Shown one piece after another: positions 43,698 through 52,998 of a DNA stretch of 64,000 nt (its first letter is position 1; each line of letters begins with the position of its first letter). The notes below the pieces were generated by a model that searched no databases, was not told the origin of the DNA, and was given only the letters and a program-made list of their open reading frames with translations. The stretch spans positions 1,488,001 to 1,552,000 of the forward strand of contig NZ_CP061032.1 in the NCBI RefSeq assembly GCF_014490555.1. Reading direction: 5' to 3'. The DNA is from Corynebacterium lujinxingii (GTDB taxonomy: Bacteria > Actinomycetota > Actinomycetes > Mycobacteriales > Mycobacteriaceae). The position numbers were made by a program, and so were the translations under genes.

Positions 43698-45179
43698 CTA
43701 GATGCGGTCTTCGATGCTGCGTCGCGTGACCGGGTCGGAGCCGTCCCAGTACTCAACGTTCTGAATCTCCGGCAGCATGTCGCGGTGGAATACGGGGTCT
43801 TGGCCGCGGCGACGCTGCTGGTTGTAGTTTTTCAGCAGTTTTAGCGCCACGCCGCAGAGCGGGACGATAGCGATGATGTTGAAGATGGCGAGGAGGCCGG
43901 CCATGGTGTCGCCGAGCGCCCACACGAGCGGTACGGAGCCGAACGCACCGAATATGACGAAGCCGATGACCACGATGCGGAAAACGGTCAGGGCGGTCTT
44001 GGAGTCGGTGAGGTACTCCAGATTCGCCTGCGCGAGGTAGTAGTTGCCAATCACGGAGGAAAACGCCAGGAAGAACAGGATGAAGGTGATGGCGTGCGCA
44101 CCCCACGCGCCGATGGAATCAGCCAGCGCGGACTGCGTCAGGGAGGCGCCCTGGATATCGTCGCGGCCGTAGGTTACAGCCGGGCCGAGCAGCACCACGA
44201 ACGCGGTGATGGAACAAACGAGCAAGGTGTCGAAGTACACGCCGAGGGTCTGCACGAGGCCTTGCTTGACCGGGTGGGAAACGGTCGCGGTGGCCGCCGC
44301 GTTCGGGGCCGAGCCCATTCCGGCCTCGTTAGAGAACAGACCGCGGCGCATGCCCTGGGTGAACGCCACCCACACGCCAGCGCCAGCCACCTGCTTCACG
44401 CCGAGAGCGTGGCCGACGATGACTTCAACCATGCCGGGGATTTCGCGCCAGTTGATCACAAGCACCGCAACGCCCATCAGAATGTATGCGCCCGCCATAA
44501 ACGGCACGATGATCTGTGTCCAGGAGGCGATGCGGGTCACGCCACCAAAGATCACCAGCGCGGTCAGGATGGCGATCGCCCCAGCCACTGCGGCCTTCAC
44601 CGCAAACGAGTCCGTGCCGAGGGACCCACCGACAGACTCGGCGATGGAGTTGGTCTGGATAGCGTTGTAGACAAAGCCGTAAGTGATGGCGAGGAACGCG
44701 GAGAACAGCACGGCAAGCGGCTTCCAGCCGAGGCCGCGGGTCATGTAGTACGCCGGCCCGCCGTGGTAGTTGCCGTCCGAGTCCTTGGTCTTCCACAGCT
44801 GCGCCAGCGTCGATTCCACGAACGCGGTAGCGCCGCCGAGTAAGGCAAGCATCCACATCCAGAACACCGCTCCCGGCCCGCCGATGGAGATAGCAAGTGC
44901 GACACCGGCGATGTTGCCGGTGCCCACTCGCGACGCCGCGGAAATGGTGAAGGCCTTGAAGGCGGAGAGCCCGCCGTATTCTTCGTCCAAGTCGCGCCCG
45001 TCCCTGTCTTTGCCCTTCGGGGTCTCTGTGACCGCTTTGAGCATGTCCGGGAACATGCGGATTTGAACGAACAGAGTGCGCAGGCCGAAGTACACGCCTG
45101 CGCCGATGAGGAACACGGGGACAATGTTCCAGATCAGGCCGTTGAGCGAGTCTTCAACGAATGTGGTGGCGGTTTCCAT
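43698..45179 (-). CDS. alanine/glycine:cation symporter (AGCS family)
   Basis: Sodium-coupled amino-acid importer. 493 residues with about ten to eleven helices. Family segments are SAFKAFTISAASRVGTGNIAG (split over about 73-93), GGPGAVFWMW, FSNEAGMGSAPNAAA and VLLGPAVTYGRDD. TAAGCT (minus strand, 45187-45192) ends 7 nt before the ATG, suggesting a leaderless mRNA. Alanine or glycine is the likely substrate; the sequence alone does not decide. Confidence 0.93.
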   Translation of the reverse strand: METATTFVEDSLNGLIWNIVPVFLIGAGVYFGLRTLFVQIRMFPDMLKAVTETPKGKDRDGRDLDEEYGGLSAFKAFTISAASRVGTGNIAGVALAISIGGPGAVFWMWMLALLGGATAFVESTLAQLWKTKDSDGNYHGGPAYYMTRGLGWKPLAVLFSAFLAITYGFVYNAIQTNSIAESVGGSLGTDSFAVKAAVAGAIAILTALVIFGGVTRIASWTQIIVPFMAGAYILMGVAVLVINWREIPGMVEVIVGHALGVKQVAGAGVWVAFTQGMRRGLFSNEAGMGSAPNAAATATVSHPVKQGLVQTLGVYFDTLLVCSITAFVVLLGPAVTYGRDDIQGASLTQSALADSIGAWGAHAITFILFFLAFSSVIGNYYLAQANLEYLTDSKTALTVFRIVVIGFVIFGAFGSVPLVWALGDTMAGLLAIFNIIAIVPLCGVALKLLKNYNQQRRRGQDPVFHRDMLPEIQNVEYWDGSDPVTRRSIEDRI

Positions 45180-45232
45180 GGCGGGGAGCTTATCCCTAGG
45201 TTGCCCAAATCACACAACGACGGAACGTAGCT

Positions 45233-45739
45233 CTACCCCTCAATTGTTTCGGTGCACACGTTGCCGGGTTGGATCATGCCGTGGGTGCCGAATTCTCGTT
45301 GCCAGTACAGCAGCGGGCAATTGGTGTTGACGTCGGCTGAGTGCACATCAACCAGGACGAGAAAATGATCCCCCGCCTCAATTATGCGCCCGACCGTGCC
45401 TGCCACCCAGGTGTGGTCGCCGTCGAGTTGTGGCGCGTCGTCGACAATCGCCCATTCCACCCCTGCAAACCGGTCGATGCCTTTGCTGGCAAAGCGGCGC
45501 GCGAGTGTGTCTTGCTCGGTGGAAAGCACGTTAATGCCTATCGGCGCACCAACCCCCAGTTGCGCCAGTAACGACGATCTCTTATCCAACGACACGAGCA
45601 CCATCGGCGGATCGAGGGACAACGACATGAACGCGCTCACTGTCGTGCCGTGCGGGGCTTCGGCGGTTCCTGTTGTCACAATCGCGACTGCGGCAGCGAG
45701 CTGCGACATCGCATCTTTGAACGCCTGCTGATCAACCAT
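45233..45739 (-). CDS. flavin reductase domain protein (FMN-binding split barrel)
   Basis: 168 residues of the flavin reductase-like family: FKDAMSQLAAAVAIVTTGT at the N-terminus, HGTTVSAFMSLSLDPPMVLVS and INVLSTEQDTLARRFA. Such proteins supply reduced flavin to two-component monooxygenases or bind FMN themselves. No partner monooxygenase is encoded nearby. TAGGTT (minus strand, 45747-45752) ends 7 nt before the ATG, implying a leaderless start. mutM ends 10 bp upstream on the same strand. Confidence 0.9.
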   Translation of the reverse strand: MVDQQAFKDAMSQLAAAVAIVTTGTAEAPHGTTVSAFMSLSLDPPMVLVSLDKRSSLLAQLGVGAPIGINVLSTEQDTLARRFASKGIDRFAGVEWAIVDDAPQLDGDHTWVAGTVGRIIEAGDHFLVLVDVHSADVNTNCPLLYWQREFGTHGMIQPGNVCTETIEG

Positions 45740-45749
45740 GGTTTCCAAC

Positions 45750-46571
45750 CTAGAGCACTTGGCAAACCGGGCAGTAGTAGCTCGAGCGGCCATTGACCAC
45801 GGTGCGAGCGATAAGCGTCCCGCAGCGCGAGCACGGTTCGCCAGCCTGTCCGTAGGCGTTGAGCGAGCGAGAAAAGTACCCGGACGCACCGTTGACGTTG
45901 ACATACAGCGCATCGAAGCTGGTGCCGCCCTGTTCCAGCGAGCGGGCCATCACGTCACGGGAGGCGTCGAGTACCGCTTCCGCGTCGCGCTGCCTCATCG
46001 TTCGGGCCGTGCGCCAAGGTTTGAGCCGGGCCGCCCACATCGCTTCGTCGGCGTAAATGGAGCCAATGCCGCTGACCACTTCCTGGTTGAGCAACACCGT
46101 TTTCAGCGCGGAGTTCTTCCGCCGTATCAACCGCGCGGTCTCACGCAGATCGAAGTCTGGCTCGAACGGGTCGGGCGCGATGTGCCCCGCCGGCGCCGGC
46201 ACACCGCCAACCACTTGCGTATACTGCCAGAACCCGAAGGTGCGCTGGTCGACGAAGCACTGTTCCACCTCCCCCAGGTCCGCCCGAATCCGCACGTGCG
46301 GCGACTGCACGGAGCCGTGCTTGCCGACGAGCATCTGGCCGCTCATCCGCAAGTGAACGAGCAACGCGGCGTCGTCGTCAAGTAAAAGCCAGAGATACTT
46401 GCCTCTGCGGCCGGTCCCCACAATGGTGCGGCCGGGCAGGACCTGCTCGAGGTCGACATCATTACCGCGGGCGGCGCGGGGGTGCAACACTTCGACGCCC
46501 CGAAACGTGCGCCCGACGACGTGGCGGTCAAGGCCGCGACGAACCACCTCAACTTCAGGAAGTTCAGGCAT
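45750..46571 (-). CDS. mutM: formamidopyrimidine-DNA glycosylase
   Basis: Base-excision repair of 8-oxoguanine and FapyG. 273 residues: PELPEVEVVRRGL at the processed N-terminus (catalytic Pro2, Glu3), the helix-two-turn-helix region around NQEVVSGIGSIYADEA, and a C-terminal zinc finger CSRCGTLIARTVVNG...CPVCQ. The ATG overlaps the rnc 3' end by 8 bp. Operon DUF177-rnc-mutM. Confidence 0.97.
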   Translation of the reverse strand: MPELPEVEVVRRGLDRHVVGRTFRGVEVLHPRAARGNDVDLEQVLPGRTIVGTGRRGKYLWLLLDDDAALLVHLRMSGQMLVGKHGSVQSPHVRIRADLGEVEQCFVDQRTFGFWQYTQVVGGVPAPAGHIAPDPFEPDFDLRETARLIRRKNSALKTVLLNQEVVSGIGSIYADEAMWAARLKPWRTARTMRQRDAEAVLDASRDVMARSLEQGGTSFDALYVNVNGASGYFSRSLNAYGQAGEPCSRCGTLIARTVVNGRSSYYCPVCQVL

Positions 46572-47331
46572 GGCCCAGCGTGGCCTCCGCGGCGTGGTCG
46601 CGCAGGTACGCCAAAGCCTTTTGCGCAGCCTCCTGTTCGGCGAGCTTCTTGTTCGGCCCGATGCCGGTGCCACGCGGAACGCCGTCGACCAGCGCTTCGG
46701 AGTGGAACGTCTGGTCGTGGTCCGGGCCGGTCGCCTCGGAGCGGTACTCCGCCACAGGAAGCTTCAGCTCCGCCAGTCGCACCTGCAAGGCGGTCTTCCA
46801 ATCCTTGTTCTTCGCGCTCACGGTGGCGTGGCGCATCTTCTCGTCGAACAGCCGCAGGATCACGCCACGTGCGGTTTCGAAGCCGTGCTCGAGGTAGATC
46901 GCACCAAGGACCGCCTCGGTGGTGTCCGCCAGGATGGACTCCTTTTCGCGGCCGCCGGTGTGTTCCTCGCCCTTTCCGATGAGCACGTGTTCGCCCAGTC
47001 CGATCTCACGGGCGATGTCAGCCAGCCCGTAGCGCGACACGATGGAGGCGCGCATCGGCGACAGGTCGGACTCAGGCCGCGACGGGTAGAGCTCGAAAAG
47101 CTTCGCAGCGACAATGAGCCCCAGGATGGCGTCGCCGACGAACTCGAGACGCTCGTTGTTCGGCAGGTGGTTGTGCTCGTTAGCAAAGGACCGGTGTGTC
47201 AACGCCAGCTTCAAATTGTCGCGGGAGACCTCAACGCCCAGCTTTGACAGCAGCGGCGTGTGGTCGACCGCCGAGAACGCTTCCTCCCACGCCTTGTCCG
47301 CGTCCTCCGGCTTTCGTCGCGACCGGCTCAC
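46564..47331 (-). CDS. rnc: ribonuclease III
   Basis: Double-strand-specific RNase for rRNA and mRNA processing. 255 residues: catalytic motif NNERLEFVGDAILG, a second acidic site in DTTEAVLGAIYLEHG, and a C-terminal dsRNA-binding domain (about 175-245, KTALQVRLAELK ... KKLAEQEAAQKAL). The GTG at 47331 overlaps the DUF177 stop (GTGA), indicating translational coupling. Confidence 0.97.
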   Translation of the reverse strand: MSRSRRKPEDADKAWEEAFSAVDHTPLLSKLGVEVSRDNLKLALTHRSFANEHNHLPNNERLEFVGDAILGLIVAAKLFELYPSRPESDLSPMRASIVSRYGLADIAREIGLGEHVLIGKGEEHTGGREKESILADTTEAVLGAIYLEHGFETARGVILRLFDEKMRHATVSAKNKDWKTALQVRLAELKLPVAEYRSEATGPDHDQTFHSEALVDGVPRGTGIGPNKKLAEQEAAQKALAYLRDHAAEATLGHA

Positions 47332-47864
47332 AGAAACTTCTCCAGATCCGCCCACCGCGGGTCGACGAGGTTGTTTTCTTCGCCGGAAATGCCGTCAGGT
47401 GTGGGTACGTCGGTGTCGCCTTCACACTCGGGTTGGCAGGTCGGGTTGAACGGGAGAGTCAGCCCGGCCTCGTTGACAAAAGCCTGCTCGAGATTGACAG
47501 TGTCGCCCTCGACGCAGCCGATCTCGTCACCAGAGCCCTGGTCCTCTTCCTCCTCGGCATCGCCGGTGATGAAGTCGTCGTCGGCGGCGTAGACCTCGGA
47601 GATTCGCAGCGTCTCAGTTGGGGTGAGTTCTTTCAGGCAGCGCACGCACTGGCCTTCGAGCTGGGCGGTGAGGGTCGCATCGACCATCACACCCGAGCCG
47701 AGCGGGGTCAGCGTGGCTTCCACCTCGACCTCCCGGCCGGCCGGGATAGCGATCATTTCCGGGCCTATCCGCGACGGGGACGGCCCCGTGTGCGTGACAG
47801 TCTCCGGCAGGCCATCGCCGTTTAAAACACCGGAGACATCGAATTCGAAGGGATTGTTAGCCAT
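47328..47864 (-). CDS. DUF177 / YceD family protein
   Basis: Conserved protein linked in other bacteria to 23S rRNA accumulation. 178 residues with the diagnostic GQCVRCLKEL segment, an acidic loop (DAEEEEDQGSGDEIG) and a C-terminal half with CQPEC that may bind metal. rpmF, the usual neighbour, is not between it and rnc here. TAGTCT lies 9 nt before the ATG. First gene of DUF177-rnc-mutM. Confidence 0.9.
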   Translation of the reverse strand: MANNPFEFDVSGVLNGDGLPETVTHTGPSPSRIGPEMIAIPAGREVEVEATLTPLGSGVMVDATLTAQLEGQCVRCLKELTPTETLRISEVYAADDDFITGDAEEEEDQGSGDEIGCVEGDTVNLEQAFVNEAGLTLPFNPTCQPECEGDTDVPTPDGISGEENNLVDPRWADLEKFL

Positions 47865-47898
47865 AGCCCCCACAGACTACAACGAAACGGCTCCCCCG

Positions 47899-48645
47899 CT
47901 AGTACTCGTCGCTTTCACTACGGCGGCTGCGACCGTAGTAGTCTCCGCGTCCGCCGCCGGACACGCCGGCGCCTCGACGAAGTGCGGAGCGGTCGGAGGA
48001 GACGGTGCGCAAAACGCCTGTGAGCGTCTCTTCAAACTCGGCGAGCTTCGAGTCGACGTAGTCGTCGCACTCGGTGCGCAGGCGGGAGGATTCCCCGTGT
48101 GCTTCCTCGACCAAGCGGTGGGCTTCCTCGTCAGCGCGGCGCATGACCTCGGATTCGGAAATGAGGCGCTTCTGCTCGGCCAGGCCCTGGTCCACAGAGC
48201 GCTGGTATTCCTGATTGCCCGAATCCACGAGGTGGTCCGCCTCACGCTGGGCGTTGTTCACGGTGGTCTCGGCCACGTCGCGGGCGCGGGTGACCATCAG
48301 TCGCGACTCCTCTTCGGCGTCGGAGACCAGCTGGGTGGCGTGCGCCTGCGCGTCGTTGAGCATGGTCTCGGACTCGGAGTGCGCATCGGAGACGATGCGG
48401 CGGGCATCCTCCTCCGCATCGCCGACGAGCACGTCGGCGCGGTCTTGAGCGCCGCGCAGGATCTCGTCTTGCTTGTCCAGCACGTCCTGCGCGTCGTCGA
48501 GGTCGACGGGCAGGGCGTTGCGCAGGTCGTCGAGAAGCGCGAGCATCTCGTTGCGGGGCACCATGCAGTTGGAGGTCATCGGCACGCCGTATGCCTGCTC
48601 CAGCGTCTGCACTAATTCATCCAGGGCTTCGAAAACGCGGTACAT
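47899..48645 (-). CDS. sepIVA: SepIVA-like DivIVA-domain coiled-coil protein
   Basis: Probable divisome/polar-growth scaffold, homologous in position and layout to mycobacterial SepIVA. 248 residues: an N-terminal MYRVFEALDELVQTLEQAYG segment, a long heptad-rich coiled coil (about 45-200, repeated DAxxxAxxxV patterns), and a basic, Gly/Ser/Arg/Tyr-rich tail (GGGRGDYYGRSRR). TACGCT (minus strand, 48654-48659) ends 8 nt before the ATG, suggesting a leaderless mRNA. It lies 34 bp upstream of the DUF177 gene. The symbol is by analogy. Confidence 0.85.
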   Translation of the reverse strand: MYRVFEALDELVQTLEQAYGVPMTSNCMVPRNEMLALLDDLRNALPVDLDDAQDVLDKQDEILRGAQDRADVLVGDAEEDARRIVSDAHSESETMLNDAQAHATQLVSDAEEESRLMVTRARDVAETTVNNAQREADHLVDSGNQEYQRSVDQGLAEQKRLISESEVMRRADEEAHRLVEEAHGESSRLRTECDDYVDSKLAEFEETLTGVLRTVSSDRSALRRGAGVSGGGRGDYYGRSRRSESDEY

Positions 48646-48670
48646 GGTTGCACAGCGTACTGGAAAAAAC

Positions 48671-50017
48671 CTAGATCACGCCCTGCGCGAGCATCGCGTC
48701 GGCAACCTTTTTAAATCCGGCGATGTTGGCGCCGATTATGTAGTCGCCCGCACGGTCGTATTCCTCGGCGGTGTTAGCGGCTATGTTGAAGATGTTGGAC
48801 ATGATGCCGCGCAGTCGGTTGTCGGTGTAGTCGAACGACCACGAGTCTCGCGAAGCGTTCTGCTGCATCTCCAGCGCGGAGGTGGCCACGCCGCCAGCGT
48901 TCGCCGCCTTGCCGGGGCCGAAGCAGATCTTCTTCGCGCGGAAGAGCTCGATCGCCTCGTGGGTGGACGGCATGTTCGCGCCTTCCGCGACGTACTTCAC
49001 GCCATTGTCGACGAGCGCCTTCGCGTGGTCACCGTTCAGTTCGTTCTGGGTTGCGCACGGCAGGGCGACATCCGCCGAAAGGTCCCAGATGGAGCCGTCC
49101 TTGTGGAATGTCGCACCGGTGGTCTCCTCCACGTACTCGGACACGCGGCCGCGGCGGTTTTCCTTGACGTCACGCAGCAGCTCAATGTCCACCCCGTTCG
49201 GGGTTTCCACCCACCCGGAGGAGTCGGAGAAGCCCACCACGGTCGCACCGAGTTCCTGGGCCTTCTGCATGGCGTAGGTGGCCACGTTGCCGGATCCCGA
49301 GACGATCACCTTGGCGCCGTCGAGGGAGTCGCCGTTGGCGCGCATCATCTCGTCGGTGAAGTACACCGTGCCGTAGCCGGTGGCTTCCTTGCGCACGAGC
49401 GAGCCGCCCCAGGTCAAGCCCTTGCCGGTGAGGACGCCGGATTCGTGCTGGTTCACCAGGCGGCGGTACTGGCCGAACATGTAGCCCACCTCGCGGCCGC
49501 CGACGCCGATGTCGCCGGCGGGCACGTCGCGGTATTCGCCGATGTAGCGCCACAGTTCCGTCATGAAGGACTGACAGAAGCGCATGATTTCGGCTTCGGA
49601 GCGGCCCTTGGGGTCGAAGTCGGAGCCGCCCTTGCCGCCGCCGATGGGTAGGCCGGTCAGCGAGTTCTTAAAGATCTGCTCGAAGCCCAGGAACTTGATG
49701 ATGCCCAGGTTCACGCTCGGGTGGAAGCGCAGGCCGCCTTTGTAGGGACCAAGTGCAGAGTTGAACTGCACGCGGAAGCCACGGTTGACGCGCACGTTGT
49801 TGTCGTCATCGATCCAGGGCACGCGGAAAATGATCTGGCGTTCGGGTTCGCACAGCCGCTCGATGAGCCCGTAGTCGGCGTAGTGCGGGTCCTTTTGCAG
49901 CACGATCTTGAGCGACTCGAGCACCTCGGCGACAGCCTGGTGGAACTCCGGTTCGCCTGCGTTGCGCTTCAGGACCTTGTCGTAGTAGCCAGCAACTTCC
50001 TGGTCGATCGTGCTCAT
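48671..50017 (-). CDS. gdhA: NADP-specific glutamate dehydrogenase
   Basis: Assimilates ammonium by reductive amination of 2-oxoglutarate. The 448-residue hexameric type shows QFNSALGPYKGGLRFHPS, the catalytic PIGGGKGGSDFDP, and VIVSGSGNVATYAMQKA for nucleotide binding. A strong GGAGGA RBS lies 7 nt before the ATG and TATAGA (minus strand, about 50033) is a likely -10. I looked for an AmtR operator and saw only a half-site-like CTATAG. Divergent from glycerate kinase. Confidence 0.97.
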   Translation of the reverse strand: MSTIDQEVAGYYDKVLKRNAGEPEFHQAVAEVLESLKIVLQKDPHYADYGLIERLCEPERQIIFRVPWIDDDNNVRVNRGFRVQFNSALGPYKGGLRFHPSVNLGIIKFLGFEQIFKNSLTGLPIGGGKGGSDFDPKGRSEAEIMRFCQSFMTELWRYIGEYRDVPAGDIGVGGREVGYMFGQYRRLVNQHESGVLTGKGLTWGGSLVRKEATGYGTVYFTDEMMRANGDSLDGAKVIVSGSGNVATYAMQKAQELGATVVGFSDSSGWVETPNGVDIELLRDVKENRRGRVSEYVEETTGATFHKDGSIWDLSADVALPCATQNELNGDHAKALVDNGVKYVAEGANMPSTHEAIELFRAKKICFGPGKAANAGGVATSALEMQQNASRDSWSFDYTDNRLRGIMSNIFNIAANTAEEYDRAGDYIIGANIAGFKKVADAMLAQGVI

Positions 50018-50126
50018 GCGCCCATCCTCCGATATCTATAGGTGTGCAGTTTTACTAACAAAAAGATGTTACATCACGCACCGGCCACCCGCGGAACATT
50101 GGCCCTGCGCCGTTAGACTTGCCCGC
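50018..50126. promoter_or_regulatory. divergent gdhA / glycerate kinase promoter region
   Basis: gdhA side: TATAGA near 50033 and an AT-rich block (TTTTTGTTAGTAAAAC on the minus strand). Glycerate kinase side: TAGACT (50114-50119) ends 7 nt before the ATG, no RBS, so leaderless. Confidence 0.45.
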
Positions 50127-51257
50127 ATGTCTTCCTCGTTTGACCCGGCACCGTCGCCGAAGATCGTCATCGCCCCGGATTCATTCAAGTCCACCGCGTC
50201 TGCCGACGAGGCAGCCGAGTGGCTCGCCGAGGGCGTGAGCAGCGTCATCCGCGACGCCCAGATCATTCTGGCCCCCATGGCCGACGGCGGCGAAGGCACT
50301 TCAGCTCTCTTCGAGGGCGAGCGCGTTTGCTTGCCGACGACCACCGCCGACGGCCGCCTCACCGAAGCCGAATACACCTTCCACGCCGCGACCGAAACCG
50401 CCTACATCGACGTCGCAGCAGCCTCGGGCCTGCCCGCAGTGGAGGACAACCCGGCGCCGCTGACCGGCGACACCTATGGCACCGGCGTGCTGATCGCCGA
50501 CGCGGAGACCCGCGGCGCGAAGCGCATCGTGCTGGGTCTTGGCGGCACCGCAACGGTCGACGGCGGTACCGGCATCTTGGTGGCGCTCGGCGTCAATCCG
50601 TTGGACGAGGCCGGCTACCAGTTGAAGCCAGGCGGCGGCTCGCTCGAGCGCCTCGCGGGTTTCGATACAGCAAAGGTCAACGTGCCCGCCGGCGCCCTCG
50701 AGTGGGTGCTGCTCACCGACACCACCGCCCCGGCGACCGGCCACGATGGCGCGGCGCATGTGTTCGGCCCGCAGAAGGGCGCGACCCGCGAGGACATCGA
50801 GCTCCTCGACCGCGGCCTGGCCCGCCTGTGCGAGGTCGCCGAAATCGACCCGCAAACGCCCGGCCTCGGCGCCGCTGGCGGGGTGGGCATCGGCCTAATG
50901 TGGCTGTCCACCATGCTCCACGGCAATGACGAACACGTGCACATCGTGCCCGGCGCGCGCGTGGTGGCGGACTCGAACGGGCTGACTGAACAGGTCGACG
51001 GTGCCGCGCTCGTGATTACCGGCGAGGGGCGCTTCGACGGTCAGACCGGCACCGGCAAGGTCGCCTCGGTCGTCGGCGAGCTAGCCAGCGACGCCGGCGC
51101 GGTGTTTGCAGTTGCCGCCGGGCGTTTCGACGAACAACCGGCCGAGGGCACCATCGCCGTCACCCTGCCCGAAGTCGACGACGTGCGCGAGCAGTTAGTC
51201 CAGGCCGGCGCGGAGATCGCCGTGGCCTATCTCAACACCTCGACCGTCCAGGGGTAG
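50127..51257 (+). CDS. glxK: glycerate kinase
   Basis: Phosphorylates D-glycerate (glycerate kinase type 1 family, mostly 2-kinases). 376 residues with KIVIAPDSFKSTASADEAA at the N-terminus, MADGGEGTSALF, GLGGTATVDGGTG and the C-terminal ALVITGEGRFDGQTGTGK. The ATG at 50127 is set by TAGACT 7 nt upstream. The last 31 bp overlap the convergent hypothetical gene. Confidence 0.94.
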   Translation: MSSSFDPAPSPKIVIAPDSFKSTASADEAAEWLAEGVSSVIRDAQIILAPMADGGEGTSALFEGERVCLPTTTADGRLTEAEYTFHAATETAYIDVAAASGLPAVEDNPAPLTGDTYGTGVLIADAETRGAKRIVLGLGGTATVDGGTGILVALGVNPLDEAGYQLKPGGGSLERLAGFDTAKVNVPAGALEWVLLTDTTAPATGHDGAAHVFGPQKGATREDIELLDRGLARLCEVAEIDPQTPGLGAAGGVGIGLMWLSTMLHGNDEHVHIVPGARVVADSNGLTEQVDGAALVITGEGRFDGQTGTGKVASVVGELASDAGAVFAVAAGRFDEQPAEGTIAVTLPEVDDVREQLVQAGAEIAVAYLNTSTVQG

Positions 51258-51616
51258 ATCGACGGCGTTTCAAACCGGTCTTGGTCTTCGAGTGCCACCG
51301 GGTCGCGCGGCAAATCCGCCTTTGGCGTGAGGATGCGCGACAGCCCCATCGCGAGGCGGTTAACGCTGTCCGCTCCTTCGGCTTCCACGCGTAAGCGGTG
51401 TACTTCGGCGTCGTCGGCAGGCTCGCCGCGGTCGCGCTCGTAAGTTTCGGCGAGCTGGGCGTGGGTGGTGTCGTCGATACGCACCTGCTCCATCGCCACC
51501 GCGCCGGACGTGAGCATCTCGCGACGCACGAGGATGTCGAGGGCGCGCTGGAATGCGTCGCGTACTTCGGGTGCTTGGGCGGGCGGGACGAGAACGTCGA
51601 ACTGAATCACAGACAT
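51227..51616 (-). CDS. hypothetical protein
   Basis: Not recognised. 129 residues, acidic, no signal peptide or membrane segment. It starts MSVIQFDVLVPPAQAPEVRD and contains a helical middle (RDAFQRALDILVRREM) and an Asp/Glu/Arg-rich second half. The start is supported by TAGCCT (minus strand, 51624-51629) ending 7 nt before the ATG; the divergent DUF4921 gene starts 31 bp away. The 3' end overlaps glxK by 31 bp, which might suggest annotation error, but the promoter spacing argues that it is real. Confidence 0.68.
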   Translation of the reverse strand: MSVIQFDVLVPPAQAPEVRDAFQRALDILVRREMLTSGAVAMEQVRIDDTTHAQLAETYERDRGEPADDAEVHRLRVEAEGADSVNRLAMGLSRILTPKADLPRDPVALEDQDRFETPSIYPWTVEVLR

Positions 51617-51623
51617 GGCCACC

Positions 51624-51640
51624 AGGCTAGACGGTAGGGT
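51624..51640. promoter_or_regulatory. back-to-back -10 elements of the hypothetical and DUF4921 genes
   Basis: Minus strand TAGCCT (51624-51629) ends 7 nt before the ATG at 51616. Plus strand TAGGGT (51635-51640) ends 7 nt before the ATG at 51648. Both imply leaderless transcripts. Confidence 0.45.
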
Positions 51641-51647
51641 GACGGGC

Positions 51648-52988
51648 ATGTTTAACGCTGCAGTCAACCCGGTGCACTCGTACCACGTTGCGCTGCGCAC
51701 CATGGCCGACGGGACGCTCAAGCAGATCAACCCTTTCTCCGGGACCGAGGTGTGGACCGTTCCGGGCCGCGGCAACCGGCCGTTGAGCCATCGCGCGGAC
51801 ACCCCCGCCCCGCTCGCGCCCGGCGCGCGCACCGACACCTGCAACTTCTGCGAGGCGCGCAAACTGCGCACGCCACCGGAGAAGTCGAGGCTCGTGGCCA
51901 CCGGCACCGGCTTCGAGATCCTGCGCGACGTGATGCCGGAAGACCTGGACACCACTCAGGCGGAGTTTCGGCGCGTGCCCAACCTGTTCGAGATCGTCTC
52001 CTACGACTACTGGCGCGAAAACTACGGCTACACCATGCCGACCGCGCGCCGCGAACACATGGAGCGCTATCTTGCCGACGACGCCGGCCGCGCCCACGTC
52101 CTCGACATCGTGCGCACCCGCCTCGCCGCCTCCGGGCAGGACCCTGACATCAGCGAGGATGGCCTGCTGCAACTCGCCCCGTCGTACTTCGGCGGCGGCC
52201 ACGACGTGATCATCGCGCGGCGCCACTACGCGGATGGCGCGGAAACCACAGACCAGCTAGCGGGCTCGGGATCGCTCACGCCGGAGGAGCACTACCGTTT
52301 TATCGCGTTCACGGTCGATTCCTTGCGCGACCTGGTGGAGCAGAACTCCTACGCCCGCTACGTGGTGGTGTTCCAAAACTGGCTGGCCCCCGCAGGCGCG
52401 TCGTTCGAGCACCTGCACAAGCAGTTGGTTGCTATCGACGAGCGCGGCGTCAACGCCGAGACCGAGACCGCGAAACTGCGCCAGAACTTGAACTTGTACA
52501 ACGACTGGGGTGTCAACCATGCCATCTACCGCAACTTGGTCATCGCGGAAACCGACCACGCGATCCTCGTCGCCGGTGTGGGTCACCGCTACCCCACGAT
52601 GACGGTGTACTCGAAGTCCGCTGCCTGTGAGCCGTGGCTGCACTCGGCGGCGGAAACCCGCGGGGTGTCCGACCTGTTGCACGCCGCCCACGCCGCCACC
52701 GGCACCCAGGTGGCCAGCAACGAAGAGTGGCACTACAAGCCTGTGGACTTGGATGTGCCCATGCCGTGGCGCATCAACGTCAAGTGGCGCATCTCCACCG
52801 TCGCCGGTTTCGAGGGCGGCACGCAGATTTACGTCAACACGCTATCCCCGTTCGACGTGCGCGACCGCGTCACGGCCACGCTGCGCGATCTGCGTGACCA
52901 GGGCGCAATTGCGCCCCATATCCGTATCGCGGAGGAGTGCGTCCCCGCGCCGAACCTGCTGCGCTACAACCCGAACTTGGAGAGGTAG
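51648..52988 (+). CDS. DUF4921 family protein (GalT/HIT-like fold)
   Basis: Actinobacterial family of unknown role. 446 residues. It resembles galactose-1-phosphate uridylyltransferase-type HIT proteins: a CNFCEARK zinc-type motif (about residue 65) and FEHLHKQLVAI (about 257), an HxH-type motif where HIT enzymes carry the nucleotidyl-transfer His. A nucleotidyltransferase or hydrolase activity is therefore inferred. TAGGGT ends 7 nt before the ATG. The M20 hydrolase follows 10 bp downstream, so the two are likely cotranscribed. Confidence 0.85.
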   Translation: MFNAAVNPVHSYHVALRTMADGTLKQINPFSGTEVWTVPGRGNRPLSHRADTPAPLAPGARTDTCNFCEARKLRTPPEKSRLVATGTGFEILRDVMPEDLDTTQAEFRRVPNLFEIVSYDYWRENYGYTMPTARREHMERYLADDAGRAHVLDIVRTRLAASGQDPDISEDGLLQLAPSYFGGGHDVIIARRHYADGAETTDQLAGSGSLTPEEHYRFIAFTVDSLRDLVEQNSYARYVVVFQNWLAPAGASFEHLHKQLVAIDERGVNAETETAKLRQNLNLYNDWGVNHAIYRNLVIAETDHAILVAGVGHRYPTMTVYSKSAACEPWLHSAAETRGVSDLLHAAHAATGTQVASNEEWHYKPVDLDVPMPWRINVKWRISTVAGFEGGTQIYVNTLSPFDVRDRVTATLRDLRDQGAIAPHIRIAEECVPAPNLLRYNPNLER

Positions 52989-52998
52989 AACACCGATT

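Noticed and set aside
50018..50050. AmtR nitrogen-control operator before gdhA
   Set aside because: Only a half-site-like CTATAG is visible; the second half and spacing do not fit.
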